The position numbers and the translations under genes are program-made. The notes below the pieces were generated by a model, which did not search any database, was not told the DNA's origin, and saw nothing but the letters and a program-made list of their open reading frames with translations. Source: Streptomyces sp. TLI_105 (GTDB lineage Bacteria > Actinomycetota > Actinomycetes > Streptomycetales > Streptomycetaceae). From it: 64,000 nt of DNA. The stretch lies in NCBI RefSeq assembly GCF_900105415.1, contig NZ_FNSM01000001.1, positions 2,263,501 to 2,327,500 of the forward strand. The letters run 5' to 3'. Numbering within the stretch: the stretch's first letter is position 1; the number at the start of each line of letters is the position of its first letter. Positions 24,402-32,260 of the stretch are shown piece after piece.

Positions 24402-24805
24402 GCGAGGAGCGGGTGGGCATCGACGAACTCCTGGAGCGGGTCAGGTCGGGCATCGACCGGATCGAGCCCCGGGCCGCCTACGAGGCGTACGAGGCGGGTG
24501 ACGCGCTCCTGGTCGACACGCGCTACGCGGCCCTGCGGGAACGGGACGGCCTGATCCCGGGCACGCTGGTCGTGGAGCGCAACGAACTGGAGTGGCGGCT
24601 CGATCCGCTGGGCAGCCACCGCGCGGCGGAGGCCGACAGCCACGACCTGCGGGTGGTGGTCCTCTGCAACGAGGGCTACGCCTCCTCCCTCGCGGCCGAG
24701 TCCCTCCGCCGCCTGGGCCTGCACCGGGCGACGGACCTCATCGGCGGCTTCCAGGCCTGGAAGGCCGCCGGCCTCCCGGTCCTCCTCCCGGCCATCCGCA
24801 CCTGA
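24398..24805 (+). CDS. Rhodanese-like sulfurtransferase
   Basis: A 135-residue single-domain rhodanese with active-site loop VVVLCNEGYASSLAAESL (Cys about 89), the opening LLVDTRYAALRERDGLIPG and the ending LIGGFQAWKAAGLPV. It probably carries sulfane sulfur, removing products of cysteine oxidation together with the dioxygenase upstream. The GTG start overlaps the dioxygenase stop by one base-shifted codon (GTGA). It is convergent with recX. The 3' end including the stop is the first copy of a 49-bp tandem duplication. Confidence 0.88.
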   Translation: MSEERVGIDELLERVRSGIDRIEPRAAYEAYEAGDALLVDTRYAALRERDGLIPGTLVVERNELEWRLDPLGSHRAAEADSHDLRVVVLCNEGYASSLAAESLRRLGLHRATDLIGGFQAWKAAGLPVLLPAIRT

Positions 24806-24898
24806 GCCCCCGGCCCGGCCGGCCGGAGAACCCCTACTCCTCGCGCACGCCTGAGCCCCGGCCCGGCCGAGCGGAGAAGTCCTACCGCTCGCACGCGC
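24801..24898. repeat. 49-bp tandem duplication of the rhodanese gene end
   Basis: Two units (24801-24849 and 24850-24898) each starting CCTGAG and sharing GGCCCGGCCG, CGGAGAA and CCTAC. The first contains the rhodanese TGA. The copies have diverged at several positions. The segment is noncoding beyond the stop. Confidence 0.65.
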
Positions 24899-24946
24899 CC
24901 TGGCGGGGCCTCCGGCCCCGACGGGGTCAGCTCCCCCGCGTGGTCT

Positions 24947-25001
24947 GACGAGTCCTTCTGTCCCCCCGTGTCAGAAGGACTCGTCTCAGAAGGACTCGTC
25001 C
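24947..25001 (-). terminator. recX terminator built from a duplicated stop-codon segment
   Basis: The last codons of recX with its stop (GACGAGTCCTTCTGA) are followed at once by a second copy of the same 15 bases (24971-24985). After 10 bases an inverted copy CAGAAGGACTCGTC (24947-24960) follows. The second copy and the inverted copy form a perfect 14-bp stem (24972-24985 with 24947-24960) with an 11-base loop. The coding copy could pair with the same arm instead. Confidence 0.8.
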
Positions 25002-25552
25002 AGGCCGTCCGTGTCCTCGCCCTCGGCCTCCAGCGCCTGGCGGACGACGCGGAGGGCCATGCCCTCGGGGTATCCCTTGCGGGCGAGCATCCCCGCGAGC
25101 CGTCTCAGGCGCCGGTCGCGGTCGAGGCCACGGGTGGCGCGCAGCTTGCGGTCCACGAGCTCGCGCGCCGTGGCCTCCTCCCGCTCGGAGTCGAGCTGGT
25201 CCACCGCCTCCTGGATGAGGGCCGGCTCGACGCCCTTGGTGCGCAGCTCCCGGGCGAGCGCCCGGCGGGCGAGGCCCCGGCCGTGGTGACGGGACTCCAC
25301 CCAGGCCCCCGCGAAGGCGGCGTCGTCGATGAGACCGACGTCCTCGAATCGGGAGAGGACCTCCTCCGCCACCTCGTCGGGGATCTCCCGCTTGCGCAGC
25401 GCGTCGGCCAGCTGCTTGCGCGTGCGGGGGTTCCCGGTGAGCAGGCGCAGGCAGATCGCGCGCGCCCGCTCAGCCGGGTCCTGGGGTGACAGCTCCTTCT
25501 CGGCCCTCGACGAGTCGGGGCTGTCACCCGGCCATTCGGTGCGACCGGTCAC
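24986..25552 (-). CDS. recX: RecX, regulator of RecA
   Basis: A 188-residue all-helical protein of three RecX tandem repeats: AICLRLLTGNPRTRKQLADA, FAGAWVESRHHGRGLARRAL and RLRRLAGMLARKGYPEGMAL. RecX binds along RecA filaments and limits their growth and recombinase activity. The N-terminal 30 residues are polar and not conserved. I place the start at GTG 25552, four bases after the recA stop, so recA-recX is one operon with recA promoters. The coding end forms part of an unusual terminator. Identification is secure from context and repeats. Confidence 0.93.
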   Translation of the reverse strand: MTGRTEWPGDSPDSSRAEKELSPQDPAERARAICLRLLTGNPRTRKQLADALRKREIPDEVAEEVLSRFEDVGLIDDAAFAGAWVESRHHGRGLARRALARELRTKGVEPALIQEAVDQLDSEREEATARELVDRKLRATRGLDRDRRLRRLAGMLARKGYPEGMALRVVRQALEAEGEDTDGLDESF

Positions 25553-25556
25553 GGGT

Positions 25557-26693
25557 TCAGCTCTTGACCGCGGTGGCCTTGGTCGCCTTCGCGGTCTTGC
25601 CGGCGGAGGCCGGGACGCTCTTGGCGGCGTCGTCCGCACCGGCCGCGTCGGCGGCGCCCGCCGCGTCGGCGCCCGGCTCGGCCGAGGGAGCCTCGGGCCG
25701 GACTCCGACGCCCAGCTTCTCCTTGATCTTCTTCTCGATCTCGTTGGCGAGATCGGGGTTGTCCTTCAGGAAGTTGCGGGCGTTCTCCTTGCCCTGGCCG
25801 AGCTGGTCGCCCTCGTACGTGTACCAGGCGCCGGCCTTGCGCACGAAGCCGTGCTCCACGCCCATGTCGATCAGGCCGCCCTCGCGGCTGATGCCCTGGC
25901 CGTAGAGGATGTCGAACTCGGCCTGCTTGAAGGGGGGCGCGACCTTGTTCTTGACGACCTTGACGCGGGTGCGGTTGCCGACCGCGTCCGTGCCGTCCTT
26001 GAGGGTCTCGATGCGACGGATGTCGAGGCGCACCGAGGCGTAGAACTTCAGGGCGCGGCCACCGGTCGTGGTCTCCGGCGAGCCGAACATCACGCCGATC
26101 TTCTCGCGGAGCTGGTTGATGAAGATCGCGGTGGTCTTGGACTGGTTGAGCGCGCTGGTGATCTTCCGGAGGGCCTGGCTCATCAGACGGGCCTGGAGAC
26201 CCACGTGAGAGTCGCCCATCTCGCCCTCGATCTCCGCACGCGGGACGAGCGCGGCGACGGAGTCGATGACGATCAGGTCGAGGGCGCCGGAGCGGACGAG
26301 CATGTCGACGATCTCGAGGGCCTGCTCGCCGTTGTCCGGCTGGGACAGGATGAGGTTGTCGATGTCGACGCCGAGCTTCTTGGCGTACTCGGGGTCGAGG
26401 GCGTGCTCGGCGTCCACGAAGGCGACCTGGCCGCCGGCCTTCTGGGCGTTGGCCACGGCGTGCAGGGTCAGGGTCGTCTTGCCGGAGGACTCCGGTCCGT
26501 AGATCTCCACGACACGGCCGCGCGGCAGGCCGCCGACGCCGAGGGCGACGTCGAGGGCGGTCGATCCGGTGGAGATCACCTCGATCGGCTCCTGGGTTCG
26601 GTCGCCCATGCGCATCACGGCGCCCTTGCCGAATTGGCGTTCAATCTGTGCGAGCGCGGCGTCGAGCGCCTTCTCGCGGTCGGTTCCTGCCAT
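25557..26693 (-). CDS. recA: RecA recombinase
   Basis: A 378-residue strand-exchange ATPase. It starts [20 protein letters not shown]. Walker A is GPESSGKTT, Walker [11 protein letters not shown], loop L1 [13 protein letters not shown], and loop L2 [20 protein letters not shown]. The C-terminal ~45 residues are an Ala/Lys/Asp-rich extension usual in Streptomyces. It coats single-stranded DNA for recombination and triggers LexA cleavage. The ATG at 26693 has GGTGGAA upstream. Two control signals are visible: a RecA-NDp promoter (26737-26759) and an SOS-like box further up (26835-26846). recX follows in the same operon. Confidence 0.98.
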   Translation of the reverse strand: MAGTDREKALDAALAQIERQFGKGAVMRMGDRTQEPIEVISTGSTALDVALGVGGLPRGRVVEIYGPESSGKTTLTLHAVANAQKAGGQVAFVDAEHALDPEYAKKLGVDIDNLILSQPDNGEQALEIVDMLVRSGALDLIVIDSVAALVPRAEIEGEMGDSHVGLQARLMSQALRKITSALNQSKTTAIFINQLREKIGVMFGSPETTTGGRALKFYASVRLDIRRIETLKDGTDAVGNRTRVKVVKNKVAPPFKQAEFDILYGQGISREGGLIDMGVEHGFVRKAGAWYTYEGDQLGQGKENARNFLKDNPDLANEIEKKIKEKLGVGVRPEAPSAEPGADAAGAADAAGADDAAKSVPASAGKTAKATKATAVKS

Positions 26694-26736
26694 GGGTTCC
26701 ACCCGGTTTGCTTGAGTCGATCGCTTCATGTGAAAG

Positions 26737-26759
26737 ACGCTAACCCCTGCCACTGACAA
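26737..26759 (-). promoter_or_regulatory. RecA-NDp type (PafBC-dependent) promoter of recA
   Basis: On the minus strand the sequence reads TTGTCAGTG, eight bases, TAGCGT. This is a full match to the RecA-NDp consensus TTGTCRGTG-N8-TANNNT, which in mycobacteria is activated by PafBC after DNA damage independently of LexA. It lies 43 bases upstream of the recA ATG. Confidence 0.88.
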
Positions 26760-26834
26760 TGGGCCCCGACGTCCCCTCCGCCCTGTGGACAACCCGGCGA
26801 CAAGCCCGTGATTCCAAGGGTCGGGCTTCCATGA

Positions 26835-26846
26835 GAATGGATGTTC
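26835..26846 (-). promoter_or_regulatory. SOS/Cheo-like LexA box upstream of recA
   Basis: Minus strand GAACATCCATTC, flanked by T-C-G-A. It is an imperfect match to GAAC-N4-GTTC. As I recall, the same GAACATCCATTC box is reported upstream of other Streptomyces recA genes. It is 142 bases upstream of the ATG. Confidence 0.65.
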
Positions 26847-26920
26847 GATTTTAGTGTCAAGCGCGCCACGCGGTCTCCGGAGGAGTCCCGGGACGGCCGC
26901 ACCCCGACCCGCCGACCCCG

Positions 26921-27880
26921 TCAGACGGACCGGTCCACGAGCCACTCCAGGGCCGCCGAGCCGCCCCCGAGGACGGAGACGTGCCCCTCGTCCGGGACGA
27001 GCCGCAGCTCCGCGTCGGGGCAGCGATCGGCCAGCCACCGGCCGTGGGCGCTCGGCACGATCCGGTCCCCGCCGCCGTGCAGCAGGAGCACCGGCGCGAC
27101 GATCTCGGCGGGATCGCATCCCCAGGGGGAGACGTAGGCGAGGTCGTCGTCGATCAGGCCGCCCGGCCCTCCCTCCACCGCCGGACCGACGACATCGCCG
27201 AACCAGGACCATTCGCCGGCGAGCGCGGCGTGGTCGGCGGCCGTGAACATCTCCGGGTCGTACGCGGCGTCCGCCTCGTACGCCTCCTTCGCCGCGCGCC
27301 CTTCGGCTGCGGCGCGCAGGGCCGCCGCGCCGGACGCCGTCATGCCCGCGAACCAGTCGAGCCCTTCGGCTCCGAACGGGGCGAGGCCCGCCACCGCGAC
27401 CACGGCGAGCACCCGTTCCGGCAGGAGGGCGCCGCAGGCCAGGGCGTGCGAGCCGCCGCCGGAATGCCCCATGACGGCGAACCGGCCGATCCCCAGGGCG
27501 TCGGCGACGGCTTCGACGTCGGCGGCCGCCGACGCGATGTCCCGGCCGGGCCGGGGGGTCGATCCGCCGTACCCGGGGCGGTCGTACGAGACCCAGCGGA
27601 TCCCGAGCCGGGCGGCGGCCGGGAGGAGGGGCGCCGGGGGCGCGCCGACGTTCGGCGTCCCGTGCTGCCAGAAGACGGTGAGCCGGGGACCCGCACCCTC
27701 GGACCCACCGGCACCCTCAAACCGACCCGCACCCTCGGACCCACCGACGCCCTCAGACCGCCCCACCCCCTCGGCCCCACCCGTCCCCGTGGGTCCGCCG
27801 GCCTCTTCGGGTCCGCCGTCCCCGGTGTCGTAGACGTGCAGCCTGCGCCCGTCGGCCGACTCCAGATCGGTCTCGATCAC
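26921..27880 (-). CDS. Alpha/beta hydrolase with an internal E-G repeat insert
   Basis: A 319-residue hydrolase. The oxyanion/HG motif is [10 protein letters not shown], the nucleophile elbow GHSGGGSHA, the acid in GGGDRIVPS and the catalytic His in DEGHVSV. The order and spacing are those of the alpha/beta hydrolase fold, cytoplasmic, with esterase or haloperoxidase-like chemistry unassigned. Between strand 2 and the HG motif is a ~40-residue low-complexity insert of six-residue repeats ([18 protein letters not shown]). The GTG start at 27880 has GGGAGGGG upstream. Same strand as recA but 227 bases upstream with its own promoters between, so probably unrelated. Confidence 0.8.
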   Translation of the reverse strand: MIETDLESADGRRLHVYDTGDGGPEEAGGPTGTGGAEGVGRSEGVGGSEGAGRFEGAGGSEGAGPRLTVFWQHGTPNVGAPPAPLLPAAARLGIRWVSYDRPGYGGSTPRPGRDIASAAADVEAVADALGIGRFAVMGHSGGGSHALACGALLPERVLAVVAVAGLAPFGAEGLDWFAGMTASGAAALRAAAEGRAAKEAYEADAAYDPEMFTAADHAALAGEWSWFGDVVGPAVEGGPGGLIDDDLAYVSPWGCDPAEIVAPVLLLHGGGDRIVPSAHGRWLADRCPDAELRLVPDEGHVSVLGGGSAALEWLVDRSV

Positions 27881-27921
27881 GGCTTCACCGCCCCTCCCGC
27901 CGCGTCCTCGGCGGCATGAAC

Positions 27922-28707
27922 CTACCGGGGGCCCGCCGTCACCGGCAGCAGTTCCGGGCGCTTGGCGCGGCGGTCGTCGCCCGACGAGCGGCCGCGCAGG
28001 CGCCGGCCGAGCCAGGGGCCGAGGAAGGACCCTGCCCAGCGGAGCTCGGCGGCCACCGCGCCGAGCCCCCCGGGAAGGGCCTGCGGGGGCAGGGGGCGGC
28101 TCCAGGAGTCGTCGGAGCCGGGCAACGCGAGCGCGTGGGCGACGGCGGCGGCGATGCGCGCGTGGCCGATCGGTCCGGCGTGCAGCCGGTCGGGGCTCCA
28201 CAGCCGGGGGTCGGTGACGACGGGGTGGTGGGAGGTCTCGACGACGGTGACGCCGTGGCGGCGCGAGACCGCGCGGATCCGCTTGTTGAGGGCCTCGACG
28301 CGGGGGCCGAGGGGGCGGGCGAGCGGCGTGATCCGGCCGACGTCGGGGAAGGTGAGGGTGACGACGCGGGCCCCTCGCGCGGTCAGCGCGGCGAACATCT
28401 CCTCCAGGTGCCCGGCCGTCGCGTCCACGTCGAAGCGCGGCCGCAGCAGGTCGTTGACGCCGGCGACGACCGTGGCGAGGTCCGGCCGGAGCGCGAGGGC
28501 GGGAGCGAGCTGCTCGGCGCGGACCTGACCGGCGAGGCGGCCCCGTACGGCCAGGTTGGCGTAGAGCACGTCGGACCGCTCGCGGGCGAGCAGCTCCGCG
28601 AGCCGGTCCGCCCATCCGCGCAACCCGACGGTGTCGTCACCGTCGCCGAGCCCCTCCGTCTGACTGTCCCCCAGCGCGACGTACCGCAGAAACGTGCCGT
28701 CCGACAT
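27922..28707 (-). CDS. SGNH/GDSL hydrolase
   Basis: A 261-residue esterase-type enzyme. Block I is YVALGDSQTEGLGD (Ser about 14), block III is VVAGVNDLLRPRFD and block V is WSPDRLHAGPIGHARIA with the D-x2-H pair. No signal peptide, so cytoplasmic. The C-terminal ~55 residues are basic and probably membrane-proximal or disordered. The start is MSDGTFLRY (28707) with GGCGGAG upstream; a longer reading adds nonconserved residues. It lies 41 bases upstream of the alpha/beta hydrolase gene, so the two may be co-transcribed from the promoter at 28764. Confidence 0.82.
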   Translation of the reverse strand: MSDGTFLRYVALGDSQTEGLGDGDDTVGLRGWADRLAELLARERSDVLYANLAVRGRLAGQVRAEQLAPALALRPDLATVVAGVNDLLRPRFDVDATAGHLEEMFAALTARGARVVTLTFPDVGRITPLARPLGPRVEALNKRIRAVSRRHGVTVVETSHHPVVTDPRLWSPDRLHAGPIGHARIAAAVAHALALPGSDDSWSRPLPPQALPGGLGAVAAELRWAGSFLGPWLGRRLRGRSSGDDRRAKRPELLPVTAGPR

Positions 28708-28763
28708 GGACTCCGCCTTCCCTCGACCCCCGAGCACCACCTGAGCCCAGCGTGCACTTCGCC

Positions 28764-28790
28764 ACTATAGTCACTTTCTTTACTAAACAA
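28764..28790 (-). promoter_or_regulatory. AT-rich promoter region ahead of the SGNH hydrolase
   Basis: A conspicuous AT-rich island in the 130-bp divergent gap. On the minus strand, TTGTTT (28785-28790) and TATAGT (28764-28769) are separated by 15 bases, short but usable. The spacer contains AGTAAAGAAAGTGACT, an imperfect dyad that may be an operator. Confidence 0.45.
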
Positions 28791-28837
28791 CTCGGCTAAC
28801 ATCCTTCGGAAAGCGCCCTCGGCCTATCCTTCGACCC

Positions 28838-30115
28838 ATGCCCCGCCCCCTCCGCGCCCCCGGCGGCCGTCCGTCGCCCAGGACCGCCGACGCCCTCGTG
28901 GCGGGAGTCGTCCTGCTCGTCGTGGCGGTCTGGACGCTCGTCTCGGCGCAGTACACGAGCGAGCCCGCGCTCCGTACGGCGCTCGGCTGGGTGCTGATCC
29001 TGACCGGCTGCGGGGCGCTGTACTTCCGGCGGCGACAGCCGGTCGCCGTGGCCGTGACCACGCTCCTCGCCTGCGTCGTCTACTACCCGCTGTCCGCCCA
29101 GGACGGGCCGCTCATGATCGCCTTCGCCCTCGCGCTGTACACGACCGCCGCCGAGGGGCACTTCGCCGCGGCCGTCGCGCTCGCCGCCGTCACGCTGCTC
29201 GCGGTCGGGTTCGGCGAGATCCGGCAGCAGCCGGGGCACCGGCAGATCGACGACACCTCGCTCGCGATGCTGGCCGGGTGGCTGATCAGCCTCGTCGCCG
29301 TCGGCCGGGCCCAGCGCACCCGGACCGCCTATCTCCACGAGGTGGAGCAGCGGGCGCTCGCCGCCGAGCGGGAGCAGGAGGCCCGCGCCCGGCAGTCCGC
29401 GACCGAGGAGCGGCTGCGGATCGCCCGCGAGGTGCACGACGTGCTCGGCCACAGCATCTCGCTGATCAACGTCCAGTCCGGCGCGGCGCTGCACCGGCTC
29501 GGCAAGAAGCCGGCCCCCGAGGCCGGGCTCGCCACCGCCACCGAGGCCCTGGAGGCGGTGAAGGCGACCAGCAAGGACGCCCTGCGCGAACTGCGGGCGA
29601 CCCTCGGGGTGCTGCGCCGGGCCGACGAGGCCACCCCGACCACGCCGTCCTCCGGTCTGGCGCTCCTCGACGACCTCGCTACGCGCGCGCGTAGCGCCGG
29701 CCTCGACGTCCGTACGCACACCACGGGCACGCCCGTACCGCTGCCGCCGCCCGTCGACCTCGCCGCGTACCGGATCGTGCAGGAGTCGCTGACGAACGTC
29801 ACCCGCCACGCGGGCGCGCGGACCGTGACGGTCACCCTGGACTGGGGCGCGGACGCGGTACGGCTGCGGATCGCGGACGACGGCGAGGGCGCGCCGGAGG
29901 GGCGGCCGCTGGGCAGCGGCATCCGGGGCATGGCCGAGCGGGCCCGGGCGTTCGGCGGGGAGCTCACCGCCCGGAACGACGACGGCGGCTTCCTGGTCGA
30001 CGCCCGACTGCCCCTGACGACACCCGCCGCGCCCACCGGAACCACCACGTCCGCCGAACCGGCCGGCTCCGCCCCGCCCACCGACCCCACCGCGTCCGAG
30101 AGGGACCCCCGATGA
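28838..30115 (+). CDS. NarL-type two-component sensor histidine kinase
   Basis: A 425-residue membrane kinase. About four to five transmembrane helices occupy residues 18-158, with almost no extracellular domain. A coiled linker follows, then HisKA_3 with RLRIAREVHDVLGHSISLIN (His about 205) and a HATPase domain (YRIVQESLTNVTRHA; RIADDGEGAPEG; GSGIRGMAERARAF). The C-terminal 30 residues are Thr/Pro/Ala-rich. It overlaps its response regulator by four bases (ATGA). With few extracellular residues it may sense membrane or cell-envelope state; that is inference. Confidence 0.88.
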   Translation: MPRPLRAPGGRPSPRTADALVAGVVLLVVAVWTLVSAQYTSEPALRTALGWVLILTGCGALYFRRRQPVAVAVTTLLACVVYYPLSAQDGPLMIAFALALYTTAAEGHFAAAVALAAVTLLAVGFGEIRQQPGHRQIDDTSLAMLAGWLISLVAVGRAQRTRTAYLHEVEQRALAAEREQEARARQSATEERLRIAREVHDVLGHSISLINVQSGAALHRLGKKPAPEAGLATATEALEAVKATSKDALRELRATLGVLRRADEATPTTPSSGLALLDDLATRARSAGLDVRTHTTGTPVPLPPPVDLAAYRIVQESLTNVTRHAGARTVTVTLDWGADAVRLRIADDGEGAPEGRPLGSGIRGMAERARAFGGELTARNDDGGFLVDARLPLTTPAAPTGTTTSAEPAGSAPPTDPTASERDPR

Positions 30116-30780
30116 TCCGTGTCGTGCTCGCCGACGACCAGACCCTGGTCCGGGCCGGCTTCCGGTCGATCCTCTCCGACGAGGAGGACATCGAGGTCGT
30201 CGGCGAGGCCGGGGACGGGGAGCGGGCGATCGGGCTCGCCCGCGAACTGCGCCCGGACGTGGTCCTGATGGACATCCGCATGCCGGTGCTCGACGGCCTG
30301 GAGGCCACCCGTCGCATCACCGCCGACGCGCGGCTCGAAGGGGTGCGGGTGGTCATCCTGACCACGTTCGACGCGGACGACCACGTGTACGGGGCGCTGC
30401 GCGCCGGTGCCTCGGGCTTCCTCGTCAAGGACACCGAGCCGATGGAACTGCTGCACGCGGTACGGGTCGTGGCGCGCGGTGACGCCCTGATCTCCCCGGC
30501 CGTGACCCGCCGTCTGATCGCCGAGTTCGCCGGTCTCGCCGGGCGGCAGCCGGACCCGAGCCCCCGGCTCAACGCCCTCACCGAGCGGGAGCGCGAGGTG
30601 CTGGGCCTGGTGGGCGTCGGGCTCTCCAACGACGAGATCGCCGGCCGGCTCGTCCTCTCTCCCGCCACCGCCAAGACCCACGTCAGCCGCATCATGACCA
30701 AACTGGCCGTGCGGGACCGGGCGCAGCTGGTGATCCTGGCGTACGAGTCCGGGATGATCACGCCGGGCTGGCTGGCCTGA
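30112..30780 (+). CDS. NarL/FixJ-family response regulator
   Basis: A 222-residue regulator. The receiver domain has acidic pocket LADDQTLVRAGF, phosphoacceptor VVLMDIRMPVLDG and lysine GFLVKDTEP. A LuxR HTH lies at about residues 157-215 (LTEREREVLGLVGVGLSNDE, then SPATAKTHVSRIMTKL). Translation is coupled to the kinase by an ATGA overlap. The cydAB genes start 136 bases downstream on the same strand and are possible targets, though no binding site is recognisable. Confidence 0.9.
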   Translation: MIRVVLADDQTLVRAGFRSILSDEEDIEVVGEAGDGERAIGLARELRPDVVLMDIRMPVLDGLEATRRITADARLEGVRVVILTTFDADDHVYGALRAGASGFLVKDTEPMELLHAVRVVARGDALISPAVTRRLIAEFAGLAGRQPDPSPRLNALTEREREVLGLVGVGLSNDEIAGRLVLSPATAKTHVSRIMTKLAVRDRAQLVILAYESGMITPGWLA

Positions 30781-30916
30781 CACCCCCTAAGGGTCGGTCC
30801 GGCCGCAGGGACATCTCAGGGAGTACGCGCGCGTGGGGCGGCGCAACCGTCGGGGTACGGCCGGTGTCCACCCCGGGGTGACGCGGGGCCCCTGACCGTA
30901 CGCCGACGCTGACCGG

Positions 30917-32224
30917 GTGAATCAGGACGTACTCGATCTCGCGCGGCTGCAGTTCGCCCTCACCGCGGGCGGCCACTTCCTCTTCGTCGCCCTCACCCTG
31001 GGGCTCGCGACCGTCGTGGCCGCGCTCCAGACCCGGGCGACGTTCAGCCGGAAGCCGCTGCACGCGCGCATGGTGCGGTTCTGGGGCCGGTTGTACGTGA
31101 TCAACTACGCGGTCGGGATCGTCACCGGCCTCGTGATGGAGTTCCAGTTCGGCATGGCGTGGAGCGGGCTCACCCACGAGGCGGGCAACGTCCTGGGGGC
31201 CTCGCTCGCCGTCGAGACGATCGTGGCGTTCTTCGTCGAGTCGACCTTCCTCGGCCTGTGGATCTTCGGCTGGCACCGGCTCAACCGCTGGGCCCATCTG
31301 GCCGCGATCTGGATCGTCGTCCTGACCGCCTACCTCTCGGCGTACTGGATCCTCGTCTCCAACGGCTTCCTCAACCACCCCGTGGGGTACGCCTCCGAAG
31401 GCGGCGAGCTGGTCCTCGACGACCCGGTCGCCGTCCTCACCAACCCCTCCGCGCTGCTCGCCTTCGGGCACGTCCTGGCGGGCGCCCTGCTGACCGCCGG
31501 CTTCTTCATGGCGGGGGTGAGCGCGTACCACCTCTTCCGGCGCAGCCCGGAGTGGGAGTTCTTCGGCAGCGGCCTGCGCGTCGGGGTCTTCCTGTCGGCG
31601 CCCGCGCTGATGGCCGCGGCCGTCTTCGGCGGACTGCAGTTCGGCACCCTCACCACCTTCCAGCCCATGAAGTCGGCCGTCTTCAGCGGGAAGGCGGCCG
31701 AGATCGCGCGCGTGCAGGCGGAGATGACGAACCGTTTCGGGCCGGGCGACTACGTGCCCTCGGAGGCGTGGACCCGGGGCGGCGGTCTGGTGATGCTCAT
31801 CAGCTTCGCGCTGATGATGTACCTGTGCTTCGCCGGGGTGATCCTGGCCTGCTTCAAGAAGGCCGTCTTCCGGTTCCGGCTCTGGCACCTCGTCCTGATG
31901 GCGGCCGTGCCGCTGCCGTACCTCGCGATGATCGGCGGCTGGGTCTTCCGGGAGGCGGGGCGGCAGCCGTGGGTGGTCTACGGGCTCCTCAGGACGGAGG
32001 ACGCCGTCTCGGACCTCTCCCCCGGCACCATGCGCCTCTCCCTCACCGTCTTCACCACCGTCTTCGTGGCGCTCGCCCTCCTCAACGCCTGGCTCCTGGC
32101 CCGGCACGCCCGCCGCGGCCCCGTCGAGTCCGGCCTCGGTCACGACGAGCGCCCGGATGCCGCCGACGGCGAGGGAGGGACGCCGCCCGACCCGGCGGAC
32201 TCGCTGCCGGCTCCCCGCTACTGA
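30917..32224 (+). CDS. cydA: Cytochrome bd-type oxidase subunit I (divergent CydA)
   Basis: A 435-residue membrane protein with about nine helices. Early His (AGGHFLFVALT, His 20) and LLAFGHVLAGALLTAGFFMAG match haem-ligand regions. Helix-loop motif GRQPWVVYGLLRT is the CydA signature, preceded by GWVFREA. The quinol loop is short and unusual: FQPMKSAVFSGKAAEIARVQ instead of the normal QPxKxAAxE, so the usual glutamate is not evident. Length is below the common 460-520. It would take electrons from quinol to O2, but quinol binding may differ. The GTG start is 30917. The gap upstream shows no Rex-type TTGTGA site, only a CACCCCGGGGTG palindrome (30869-30880). Confidence 0.8.
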   Translation: MNQDVLDLARLQFALTAGGHFLFVALTLGLATVVAALQTRATFSRKPLHARMVRFWGRLYVINYAVGIVTGLVMEFQFGMAWSGLTHEAGNVLGASLAVETIVAFFVESTFLGLWIFGWHRLNRWAHLAAIWIVVLTAYLSAYWILVSNGFLNHPVGYASEGGELVLDDPVAVLTNPSALLAFGHVLAGALLTAGFFMAGVSAYHLFRRSPEWEFFGSGLRVGVFLSAPALMAAAVFGGLQFGTLTTFQPMKSAVFSGKAAEIARVQAEMTNRFGPGDYVPSEAWTRGGGLVMLISFALMMYLCFAGVILACFKKAVFRFRLWHLVLMAAVPLPYLAMIGGWVFREAGRQPWVVYGLLRTEDAVSDLSPGTMRLSLTVFTTVFVALALLNAWLLARHARRGPVESGLGHDERPDAADGEGGTPPDPADSLPAPRY

Positions 32225-32260
32225 ACGGCCCGCACCACCCATCGACACCGAGGAGCCTCC

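Noticed and set aside
29678..29695. Perfect 18-bp palindrome GCTACGCGCGCGCGTAGC inside the sensor kinase gene
   Set aside because: It is within conserved coding sequence (LATRARSAG) and explained by codon choice; no sign of function.
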